Assembly (NCBI RefSeq): GCF_018853465.1
Contig: NZ_JABBOU010000035.1
Location: forward strand, 1-50,099
Source: Acidithiobacillus montserratensis
GTDB taxonomy: Bacteria; Pseudomonadota; Gammaproteobacteria; Acidithiobacillales; Acidithiobacillaceae
Reading direction: 5' to 3'
Length of the DNA stretch: 50,099 bases
Below the pieces are notes generated by a model that saw only the letters and a list, made by a program, of their open reading frames with translations, made no database searches and had not been told where the DNA came from. The position numbers and the translations under genes are program-made. Of the stretch, positions 7,420 through 14,152 are shown piece by piece (the stretch's first letter is position 1; the number at the start of each line of letters is the position of its first letter).

Positions 7420-8127
7420 TTAGTCGGGTTTATGATCTGGCCATTTGCCGGCCAATTCCGCCAGGGATTGGGGTGCCAGAATCTCCAGATGACCGCGCTG
7501 CTCCTGAATAAAGGCGTGGCGTTTGAAATCCGCCATAATCCGGCTGACATGCTCCGTGGACAGCCCCAGAAAAGCCGCCAGATCAGGGCGCGACAGGGGA
7601 AAAGGCAAGCTCCGCAATCGCGGATAGTGCTCCGCCCATTGCAGCAAAAAGGTCGCCAGGCGGGCTTCGGCCCTTTTGGCGCCTAATTCCATGATGTGAT
7701 CTTCACTACTTTGCAAGGCTTGCTGCCAACGCTGCCGAATAGCCTCCTGGACCTTGGGAAGACGCTCTGACAATCTCTGCAGTTCAGCCAGATCGAGCCT
7801 GCACAGCTGACTGGGCGCAAGGACTATGGCAGCATGCCGATGCTGCGCGTCCTGCATCCCTTCAAAACCCAGAAGATCACCGCGATGCAGTAAACGAATG
7901 ATCACTTCCCGCCCGTTTTCCAGGGATTTGACCAGTTTCACCGCACCCGTCCGCAAGGTATAGGCATGACGAGCAGAATCTCCCTTCCGGTATAGAACAT
8001 CGCCCTGATGACAGGCTATATCCTGCACCTCCATACCCAGGCTGCGCAGTTCTTCGGTATTCAGCCCGGCAAAAATACTCCGGTCGCGCATAGCACATTG
8101 CAGACAGTCCGAGCGTTTATGCTGCAA
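7420..8127 (-). CDS. CRP/FNR-family transcriptional regulator, FNR-like
   Basis: A 235-residue regulator with an N-terminal cyclic-nucleotide-binding-like beta-roll, a dimerisation helix (about residues 120-150) and a C-terminal winged helix-turn-helix. The recognition helix carries EHVSR (in LGLSTEHVSRIM), equivalent to the E..SR of E. coli FNR that reads TTGAT half-sites. Cysteines are at 8, 11, 39 and 109. C8, C11 and C109 align in spacing with three of the four cluster ligands of FNR (20, 23, 122), but the fourth (position 29) corresponds to Ser17. C39 is extra. Either an altered cluster or another redox chemistry is possible. A near-perfect FNR box lies just beyond its 3' end, in front of sdo. 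Confidence 0.88.
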   Translation of the reverse strand: MQHKRSDCLQCAMRDRSIFAGLNTEELRSLGMEVQDIACHQGDVLYRKGDSARHAYTLRTGAVKLVKSLENGREVIIRLLHRGDLLGFEGMQDAQHRHAAIVLAPSQLCRLDLAELQRLSERLPKVQEAIRQRWQQALQSSEDHIMELGAKRAEARLATFLLQWAEHYPRLRSLPFPLSRPDLAAFLGLSTEHVSRIMADFKRHAFIQEQRGHLEILAPQSLAELAGKWPDHKPD

Positions 8128-8147
8128 TGGACTTTACCGGATAAAAA

Positions 8148-8780
8148 TCATTCCGGTGACCAGTATTGAGGATAAGCCCCTTTCTGTCCGGACTTTTTGC
8201 CGATACCTACAGCGGCTGTACCCGCTTCACCTTTACTGGCTTGTGGTCCTACCAGCACCCGGTACAAGCGATTGACAGGCAAGGTGCCCACACAAGCCTT
8301 CACCCCCGCTTGATCCACTTGCTGGCGCAGATTTTCGGCCATACCGGCTTTTCCAAAAGCCCCCAACTGTACGTACCACCCGGCCTGCCGACAGGCATGC
8401 GCCACTTCTTTTACCGGCTTGACCAGAGGGGGTACAGTGGCAGGCGGCACCTTAGCAGCCACAGCACGGCGCAGCGATGAATGGGTAGCCGCTGTAATGA
8501 TGACCGATTTGGCTGCAGCCACAGGCGTAACGGCTTCGTTGCCGGCACTTGCAGCAGAGGCAGATGCCGCCGCACTTTGCGGTAAGGTCAGAAACACACT
8601 GCTGGCACCGGAAGCATGAGCCTCTATTTGCGCCGAAGAAGACATAGAGCGGGTCTTCCAGAAAAAAGACAGCAGCAGCAAAACCGCCAGGATTATGATG
8701 ATAAGCAGCAAAAGACCCAGGCGTTGCTGCTTGCTCGGGGTGCGCGGAGAATTGCCGCTCGTCGTATCTGAATCAGCCAT
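8148..8780 (-). CDS. SPOR-domain membrane protein
   Basis: A 210-residue inner-membrane protein: a polar cytoplasmic N-terminus, one transmembrane helix (about residues 21-41, LGLLLLIIIILAVLLLLSF), a low-complexity Ala/Ser/Val-rich periplasmic linker, and a C-terminal SPOR domain beginning at GWYVQLGAFGKAGMAENL and including YRVLVGP. SPOR domains bind denuded peptidoglycan at the septum, so a cell-wall or division role is likely, as with FtsN or DedD; no specific homologue is claimed. The start ATG 8780 (MADSDTT) is preferred to 8822 because the longer form adds a basic stretch not typical of such proteins. The FNR-like gene follows 20 bases downstream. Confidence 0.8.
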   Translation of the reverse strand: MADSDTTSGNSPRTPSKQQRLGLLLLIIIILAVLLLLSFFWKTRSMSSSAQIEAHASGASSVFLTLPQSAAASASAASAGNEAVTPVAAAKSVIITAATHSSLRRAVAAKVPPATVPPLVKPVKEVAHACRQAGWYVQLGAFGKAGMAENLRQQVDQAGVKACVGTLPVNRLYRVLVGPQASKGEAGTAAVGIGKKSGQKGAYPQYWSPE

Positions 8781-9109
8781 GCGTTTAGTTCTGCGGGACA
8801 CCCGCACTCCATGAATCAGCAATGTAAAGTGCCATCATACTATAATGTTGCCCGCTTCAAGCCTAGACCCATCACAGATACCAAGCGGGGCCATCTGCGA
8901 GCTAACGATGATGGTTCATATAAACCACAGTGGTGGATATAAACCAGACAAAAAGGTTGTTTTAACCCACCAACCGCACAGGCTACCATCACATAATAAT
9001 ATAATGTCATGTTTTTATAAGCATTGAATCCGAGCGGTTTACTCGGGAACAAAAACTGCATTCCAGGTGCCCAGCATCACCTAAAAACAACCGTTACGAG
9101 GGAACTATC
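8781..9109. other. Divergent intergenic region between the SPOR gene and cydA
   Basis: These 329 bases hold no credible gene. They contain two forward TATAAT sequences (8841-8846 and 9000-9005), neither with a good -35 hexamer, the GGTT/AACC repeat cluster described separately, a short hairpin CCGAG...CTCGG (9030-9046) and a cydA ribosome site (GAGGGA). No FNR dyad at the proper distance from 9000-9005 was found. Confidence 0.6.
8913..8967 (+). repeat. Cluster of GGTT-N(5-6)-AACC dyads upstream of cydA
   Basis: Three related dyads are present: GGTTCATATAAACC (8913-8926), GGTGGATATAAACC (8932-8945) and GGTTGTTTTAACC (8955-8967). The first two also form a 10-bp perfect direct repeat ATATAAACCA with a 19-bp period, close to two helical turns. 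They lie 33 to 87 bp upstream of a TATAAT lacking a -35 element. This looks like an activator or repressor binding array for cydAB, or for the divergent SPOR gene; the protein is unknown. Confidence 0.45.
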
Positions 9110-10558
9110 ATGATTATTGAAGACACACTACCTGTGCTTCTCAGTCGCCTCGACTTTGCCTTTATCACCTCCATGCATATTCTCTGGACTCCGGTGACCA
9201 TTGGCATGTCCTGGCTACTTTTCTTTCTGGAAGTTGCCTGGCTGAAAACCGGCAATGAACACTGGTATCGCCTGCAACGCTTTTTTGAAAAACTGTTTAT
9301 CGTCAATTTCGGAGCCGGCGTCGCTACGGGCGTCACCATGGAAATGGCCTTTGGCATTCTCTATGGCCCATTCTCACAGGCCGTGGGCCCTTTTTTTGGC
9401 AACATCCTCGGTTTTGAAACCATCACCGCATTCATGTATGAAGCGGGTTTCATCGGCCTGATGATTTTCGGCTGGGGTAAAATCGGCAAAGGCATGCATG
9501 CTTTTTCGACCTTTAACGTCGCCCTCTCTTCCAGCCTCTCGGCCATGTGGATTCTCGTCGCCAACGGCTGGATGCAGTCTCCGACCGGCATCGTCCTGAA
9601 AAACGGCCTGTTTCAGGTGACCAACTGGTGGACGGCAATATTCAATCCGAACTTCAACATTGGCTTTCCCCATATGTGGATCGCCACGGTCGAGTTATCG
9701 CTGTTTTTCTTTGCCGCTGTCAGCGCCTGGTTCATCCTGAAAAATCGCCATGCCGACCTTTTTACCAAGCTATTGAAGCCGACCCTGTTGGCACTCATCA
9801 TCATTACGCCCCTGCAGATTTTTATCGGCGATGAACTGGGTCGGGAAGTCGCCCATGATCAACCCACTTCCCTCGCGGCCATGGAAGGACATTTCCACAC
9901 TTATCTCCCGGACGGTAAACCCAATACCAACTGGAACCTGATTGCCATACCCGATGTTTCTGCCGGCAAAAACCTGTTCAGCATACAAATTCCCCATGTA
10001 TTGAGTCTTCTGGAAACCCATACTTGGGATGGTGTCGTCACCGGCATGGATCATTTCGCTCCCAATGATCGGCCCAATGTCTGGGTGCCTTTCTATGCCT
10101 TCCGCGTCATGGTGGCCATCGGCTTTTTCCTCTTTTTGATGGCACTTTGGGGTAACTGGCTGCGCTTGCGCGGGAAACTGACAGCAGAACACCTGCGGAA
10201 AAATCCGCTTTTCCTGCGACTCCTGGTATTCAGTGGTTTCCTGCCTTATCTGGCGGTCTGGACCGGCTGGTGGACCCGGGAAATCGGACGGCAGCCCTGG
10301 GTGGTGTACAACCTGATGCGCACCTGGCAGGGCGTCAGCCACATGGGTGTCACAGCCGAATCCTTCTGGCTCATTGGTTACATCATTTTCGAATTCATGG
10401 TTTGGGGTGGGGCCTGGTATTTCTTCACCCGGGTCATCCAAAAAGGTCCAGATATGAACAGTCCCGTCATCGGTTCATCGGATCAGGATGCCCACTCTTC
10501 CGGTGGTGGCATGGCCAAACCGGCTTTTGCCAAACCCACGATGAACAAGCAGCACTGA
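9110..10558 (+). CDS. cydA: Cytochrome bd-type quinol oxidase subunit I, cyanide-insensitive type
   Basis: A 482-residue inner-membrane subunit with about nine helices that oxidises quinol and reduces oxygen to water. Likely haem ligands are H23 (SMHILWTPVT), H188 (FPHMW) and M334 (FRVMV). The proton-pathway glutamates E103 and E111 are in FETITAFMYEAGF, and the invariant GRQPW is at 393-397. The form GRQPWVVYNLMRT and a short Q-loop place it nearer the CioA (cyanide-insensitive oxidase) branch than E. coli CydA. The C-terminus has a polar tail. ATG 9110 follows GAGGGA. CydB begins 11 bases after its stop. In an acidophile such an oxidase can serve electron flow from reduced sulfur through the quinone pool. 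Confidence 0.93.
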   Translation: MIIEDTLPVLLSRLDFAFITSMHILWTPVTIGMSWLLFFLEVAWLKTGNEHWYRLQRFFEKLFIVNFGAGVATGVTMEMAFGILYGPFSQAVGPFFGNILGFETITAFMYEAGFIGLMIFGWGKIGKGMHAFSTFNVALSSSLSAMWILVANGWMQSPTGIVLKNGLFQVTNWWTAIFNPNFNIGFPHMWIATVELSLFFFAAVSAWFILKNRHADLFTKLLKPTLLALIIITPLQIFIGDELGREVAHDQPTSLAAMEGHFHTYLPDGKPNTNWNLIAIPDVSAGKNLFSIQIPHVLSLLETHTWDGVVTGMDHFAPNDRPNVWVPFYAFRVMVAIGFFLFLMALWGNWLRLRGKLTAEHLRKNPLFLRLLVFSGFLPYLAVWTGWWTREIGRQPWVVYNLMRTWQGVSHMGVTAESFWLIGYIIFEFMVWGGAWYFFTRVIQKGPDMNSPVIGSSDQDAHSSGGGMAKPAFAKPTMNKQH

Positions 10559-10569
10559 GGAGCGTAATC

Positions 10570-11649
10570 ATGAATGAAATATTTCGTATACACAGCACAT
10601 TGGGTACTTTCTGGTGGATTCTGCTGGGCGTATTCTTTGTCATTTATATTGTGCTCGACGGGGCTGATCTGGGCGCAGGCGTATTTTCCCTGCTCCTCAA
10701 CAACGAGAATGATCGGGCAGCGGTCATGTCCTCCATGGCCGGCACCTGGGATGCCAATGAAACCTGGCTGGTAGTTGCGGGCGGCGTCATTTTTGGGGCC
10801 TTTCCTCTGGTTTACGGGGCCACTTTCAATTACCTCATGATCCCGTTGATGTTTGCGCTCTGGGGTATCATTTCCCGGGCTGTGGCCTTTGAGTTTCACG
10901 TCCTTGCCAAAAGCAGCCGCAAATTCTGGGGCTTCATGTTTGGCTTTGGCAGCCTCATTGCCGCCTTGTTTGCAGGGATCGCCCTGGGGGCCACCCTGCT
11001 GGGTTTTTCCATGACAACCGGCAACGCTCAGGGTATCCAGGTGGCCAACGATCCCTTCGTGAATACGGTGCCGCATTTTTCCGGAGATGCCTTGAGCTTC
11101 CTCTCGGCTTTCAGCGTCTGGACTGGCATTGCTGCACTGATTGCCGGTGGACTGGCGGGAACCTTGTATTTATGTGCCCGCTTCGAACAGAATGATCCGA
11201 TTTATCTGAAGGCCCACAAAGCCGCCACCCTGTTCTCATTTCTGGCACTGGCGGCGGTGGTCATTACCCTGATCTGGTCTTATGCCATCATGCCCGATGC
11301 CGCCAAATGGACCGGCAGCGGCTGGTTCGGCTGGTTGATTCTGCTGATTGCCATTTTGATATCTGCTTACAAGATGATGACCAATCATGCCGCACACCGC
11401 GATTTTTCCGCCTTGCTCTGGTGTGGTGCCATTGTGGTCTTCATGTGGGGCGGGATGTGGGCAACCAATTTCCCCTACATCATCCCTCAGACCTGGACCA
11501 TCAGCGCTGGAGCCAATCCTGCCAATGATCTGGCCATTCTGACCCTGTTCATGACCGGATTCGTACCCGTGATGATTACCTATAACATCTACCAAATCTG
11601 GGTGTTCCGCAAACGCATCACCCATCTTGCAGGGTACGAAAGTCATTAA
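10570..11649 (+). CDS. cydB: Cytochrome bd-type quinol oxidase subunit II
   Basis: A 359-residue inner-membrane subunit, partner of the preceding CydA. It begins with a helix containing VFFVIYIVLDGADLGAGV, the conserved CydB start with its Asp in a membrane segment. It also shows GTWDANETWLVVAGG and RAVAFEF, motifs held throughout the family, and has about eight helices. ATG 10570 is preferred to a much longer upstream extension that runs inside cydA; GGAG precedes it. No small CydX-like gene is visible after it. A strong Rho-independent terminator lies 27 bases beyond the stop, so cydAB forms its own transcription unit. Confidence 0.92.
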   Translation: MNEIFRIHSTLGTFWWILLGVFFVIYIVLDGADLGAGVFSLLLNNENDRAAVMSSMAGTWDANETWLVVAGGVIFGAFPLVYGATFNYLMIPLMFALWGIISRAVAFEFHVLAKSSRKFWGFMFGFGSLIAALFAGIALGATLLGFSMTTGNAQGIQVANDPFVNTVPHFSGDALSFLSAFSVWTGIAALIAGGLAGTLYLCARFEQNDPIYLKAHKAATLFSFLALAAVVITLIWSYAIMPDAAKWTGSGWFGWLILLIAILISAYKMMTNHAAHRDFSALLWCGAIVVFMWGGMWATNFPYIIPQTWTISAGANPANDLAILTLFMTGFVPVMITYNIYQIWVFRKRITHLAGYESH

Positions 11650-11675
11650 AATGCTTACCTGGTGATGATCCATTG

Positions 11676-11699
11676 GAGGGCCGTTTGGCCCTCTTTTTT
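11676..11699 (+). terminator. Rho-independent terminator of cydAB
   Basis: A perfect 7-bp stem GAGGGCC (11676-11682) / GGCCCTC (11687-11693) with a GTTT loop is followed by six T residues (11694-11699). It is placed 27 bases after the cydB stop. Confidence 0.9.
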
Positions 11700-11729
11700 G
11701 TGCTTTCACATAATCACATGGAAATGTTC

Positions 11730-11779
11730 TATAATCTCTATACCTACTTAAACTGGTATTTGTCCGGCCTTGCAAGGCC
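11730..11779 (+). promoter_or_regulatory. Leader of ppk2: TATAAT and a 14-bp perfect palindrome
   Basis: TATAAT at 11730-11735 has no convincing -35. Downstream, GGCCTTGCAAGGCC (11766-11779) is a perfect palindrome about 30 bases after the -10 and 35 before the ppk2 start. It could be a repressor operator in the leader or, less likely with no loop, an RNA hairpin. No T-tract follows, so it is not a terminator. Confidence 0.4.
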
Positions 11780-11814
11780 TTTATCGACTCAGAAAATCAT
11801 GAAGGGGTTTTGAA

Positions 11815-12633
11815 ATGACAAAAAAAGACCATACAATCAAATCAGAGGAAACTTCAGCTGCCGACAACAAACATGCGGAGAAGGCCCATTACAAGGCCGA
11901 ATTGCACAAACTCCAGATTGAATTGGTCAAGTTACAAAGAGACATCATTCGCAAAAACGAAAAAATTCTGGTCATTCTGGAGGGACGGGATTCTGCGGGC
12001 AAGGACGGTTCCATCAAAAGAGTAATCGAACACCTCAGTCCCCGGGAAACCCGGGTGGTGGCCCTGAACAAACCCTCGGACAGAGAACAGAGCCAGTGGT
12101 ATTTTCAGCGCTATATCGAACATCTGCCCTCAGCGGCGGAAATAGTCTTTTTCAACCGGAGTTGGTATAACCGTGCTGGTGTCGAAAAAGTCATGGGCTT
12201 TTGTAGTGACGATCAATATGAAGAGTTTTTTGCCGAAGTGAACGACTTTGAAGGCATGCTGGTACGCTCGGGCATTCATCTTTTCAAGTTTTATCTGGAT
12301 ATTTCCCGTGACGAGCAAAAGCGTCGCCTCGAATCGCGCAAGGATGATCCACTCAAACAGTGGAAAACCAGCCCCATTGACGAAAAAGCGGTAAAACATT
12401 GGCAGGATTATAGTGCAGCCCGCAATATCATGTTTGCCCGTAGTCATTCTCCTTTCGCGCCCTGGATGGTGATCAACGCCAATGATAAAAAAACAGCGCG
12501 CCTGCAGCTTATCAAGGGCATATTGAGCCGGCTCAGCTATGCGGACAAGGACGAGGCGGGCGTTTTGCCTGATTCATCGATTATTTTTGAGTACAATCCT
12601 CTTTATCTGGAAAACGGTATGATCCAAGCCTGA
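11815..12633 (+). CDS. ppk2: Polyphosphate kinase 2
   Basis: A 272-residue cytoplasmic kinase that moves phosphate between polyphosphate and nucleotides, usually making ATP or GTP from the diphosphates. It has the PPK2 Walker A GRDSAGKDG (57-65), the FFNRSWYNRAGVE segment near residues 112-124 serving as Walker B region, and the lid segment with RRLESRKDDPLKQWK. The length and single domain fit the class I, nucleoside-diphosphate-using type. Asn precedes RSWYNR where many relatives have Asp; both may be natural. It stands after the cydAB terminator with its own leader, and a small unknown gene follows 53 bases downstream. Grouping with aldolase and glucan phosphorylase suggests a reserve-mobilising role. 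Confidence 0.92.
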   Translation: MTKKDHTIKSEETSAADNKHAEKAHYKAELHKLQIELVKLQRDIIRKNEKILVILEGRDSAGKDGSIKRVIEHLSPRETRVVALNKPSDREQSQWYFQRYIEHLPSAAEIVFFNRSWYNRAGVEKVMGFCSDDQYEEFFAEVNDFEGMLVRSGIHLFKFYLDISRDEQKRRLESRKDDPLKQWKTSPIDEKAVKHWQDYSAARNIMFARSHSPFAPWMVINANDKKTARLQLIKGILSRLSYADKDEAGVLPDSSIIFEYNPLYLENGMIQA

Positions 12634-12686
12634 GCGGACATTACCCAACAATTCTGTTAACAACTTGTTTACTATGGAGGAAATTT

Positions 12687-13031
12687 ATGTCTACCCTGGA
12701 TTTACAGACTGCCCTGACCCGTGCCCTGGCCATTAAAAACGAGGATCCTCTGGATGCAGCCACCATGGCCGCTGCCGAGCAACTTAGCGGCAAGACGGGA
12801 TTATCCCTGGATGCCGCAGTGGATGTCCTGGGCAATGAACAGATGATTGGATTTATCGGTTTTTTGAATGACAGCATGACCTGCGATCAGCTTTCCGCAC
12901 TCTGCGATGCAGAAAGCTATGATGCGGAACAGGCACGCGAATGGGAACTCACCCGTCCACAATATCAACTGGCCCATGAAATCGCCATACTCAGTCACCG
13001 GGTCGAAAAAGCGCGGAATCAAACCTCCTGA
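12687..13031 (+). CDS. Small protein of unknown function downstream of ppk2
   Basis: I do not recognise this 114-residue protein. It is acidic, predicted largely helical, with no signal peptide, membrane segment or metal motif. It contains an Ala/Asp-rich half (ALAIKNEDPLDAATMAAAEQ, then DAAVDVLGNEQMIGFIGFL) and two cysteines in MTCDQLSALCDAE. ATG 12687 follows an excellent ribosome site (GGAGG at 12676-12680), so it is very likely expressed. It may be co-transcribed with ppk2 (53 bp apart); the next gene has its own promoter. Codon use matches its neighbours. Confidence 0.65.
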   Translation: MSTLDLQTALTRALAIKNEDPLDAATMAAAEQLSGKTGLSLDAAVDVLGNEQMIGFIGFLNDSMTCDQLSALCDAESYDAEQAREWELTRPQYQLAHEIAILSHRVEKARNQTS

Positions 13032-13054
13032 CGCTGATGGGCCAACGCAGTGCT

Positions 13055-13155
13055 ATCGCTACGGTGTCGCAAAATCCGCAAATCGTAGCGATCTTCTATA
13101 ATTACCGGTGAGGCTGTAAAGCCGGAAATAGGCGCATCCCTCTAAGATTCACCGG
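13055..13155 (+). promoter_or_regulatory. fbaB promoter with two inverted repeats
   Basis: A perfect 9-bp inverted repeat, ATCGCTACG (13055-13063) / CGTAGCGAT (13084-13092), has its arms 29 bp centre to centre. It is followed by a consensus -10 TATAAT (13097-13102) that has no good -35, so the repeat sits where an activator or repressor would act. A second inverted repeat, CCGGTGA (13105-13111) / TCACCGG (13149-13155), encloses GGC-TGTAAA-GCC. Because its left arm overlaps the expected start site near 13109, it may be a DNA operator rather than an RNA stem. The ribosome site AAGGAG follows at 13167. Confidence 0.5.
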
Positions 13156-13180
13156 ATACATGATGAAAGGAGATACCCGC

Positions 13181-14098
13181 ATGTCTGCAACTCGCCGCCC
13201 GCCTCTGGGCATTCCCGACGACAGCGCCAAGCGCTGGACAGAAAACTATCAATTGGCGACCCAAGAAAGTGGTCGCCTTTTTCTGATGGCCGGTGACCAG
13301 AAAGTCGAACACCTCAATGATGACTTTGTCGGCGCTGGGGTGGCCGCTGATGATGCGGACCCGGAACATCTTTTCCGTATTGCCAATGCAGCACCCGTAG
13401 GTTGTTTTGCAGCGCAGATGGGGCTGATCAGCCATTATGGCCGGGACTATCCTGAAATCCCCTATCTGCTGAAACTCAACAGCAAAACTCATCTGCTGAA
13501 AACGGCAGAACAGGACCCCCTCAGCAGCCAGTGGCAGAGCATGTCTCAGGTGCAGGATTTTGTGCGTCACTCCGGTCTGAAGGTGGTGGGTGTCGGCTAC
13601 ACCATTTATCCCGGCTCAACCTATGAAGCGCAAATGTTCAGTGAAGCCGCGCGGCTGATTCAGGATGCTCACAACATGGGGCTTCTGGCCGTCATCTGGG
13701 CGTATCCACGCGGCAAAGCGGTCGGCAAGCGCGAGCAGGATCCCCACCTGATAGCGGGTGCCGCCGGTCTGGTAGCCTGTCTGGGGGCTGACTTCGCCAA
13801 AGTGAATCCGCCACTGGATGATCAGGGCAACATGGACGCATACCTCCTCGGCGAGGCTGTTGCGGCGGCAGGACGTACCCAGGTCATCTGTGCTGGCGGC
13901 TCGGAAACGGACGCAAAATCCTTCCTGCAGCGCCTGCATGAGCAGATCCATCTGGGTGGGACCCAAGGCTGTGCCACCGGACGCAATGTCCACCAGCGCA
14001 GTCAGCCTGATGCCATCGCTTTTTGTCGGGCCATCCATGCCATGGTCGTCCACAATCAGGATGTTGAAGAAGCCGTCAATTACCTCGTCCCATCATGA
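13181..14098 (+). CDS. fbaB: Class I fructose-bisphosphate aldolase, archaeal/DhnA type
   Basis: A 305-residue Schiff-base aldolase of the DhnA family that cleaves or forms fructose 1,6-bisphosphate. Visible marks are GDQKVEHLNDDF near the N-terminus, the likely catalytic lysine K207 in ADFAKVNPP, and the phosphate-binding end GRNVHQRS. ATG 13181 was chosen because AAGGAG lies at 13167-13172; two earlier in-frame ATGs at 13160 and 13163 have no ribosome site. Enzymes of this type work in glycolysis, gluconeogenesis and the Calvin cycle in autotrophs. The neighbouring glucan phosphorylase, 54 bases downstream, suggests a joint function in glycogen use, probably on one transcript. Confidence 0.88.
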   Translation: MSATRRPPLGIPDDSAKRWTENYQLATQESGRLFLMAGDQKVEHLNDDFVGAGVAADDADPEHLFRIANAAPVGCFAAQMGLISHYGRDYPEIPYLLKLNSKTHLLKTAEQDPLSSQWQSMSQVQDFVRHSGLKVVGVGYTIYPGSTYEAQMFSEAARLIQDAHNMGLLAVIWAYPRGKAVGKREQDPHLIAGAAGLVACLGADFAKVNPPLDDQGNMDAYLLGEAVAAAGRTQVICAGGSETDAKSFLQRLHEQIHLGGTQGCATGRNVHQRSQPDAIAFCRAIHAMVVHNQDVEEAVNYLVPS

Positions 14099-14152
14099 CC
14101 CTTCACCTGTTCGACATGGAGCAATTTTATTCCTTATGCACCGGAGGAAGCT

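Noticed and set aside
13105..13155. A known riboswitch upstream of fbaB.
   Set aside because: The stem and inner hairpin do not match the consensus of any class I can recall, and the predicted start site falls within the left arm.
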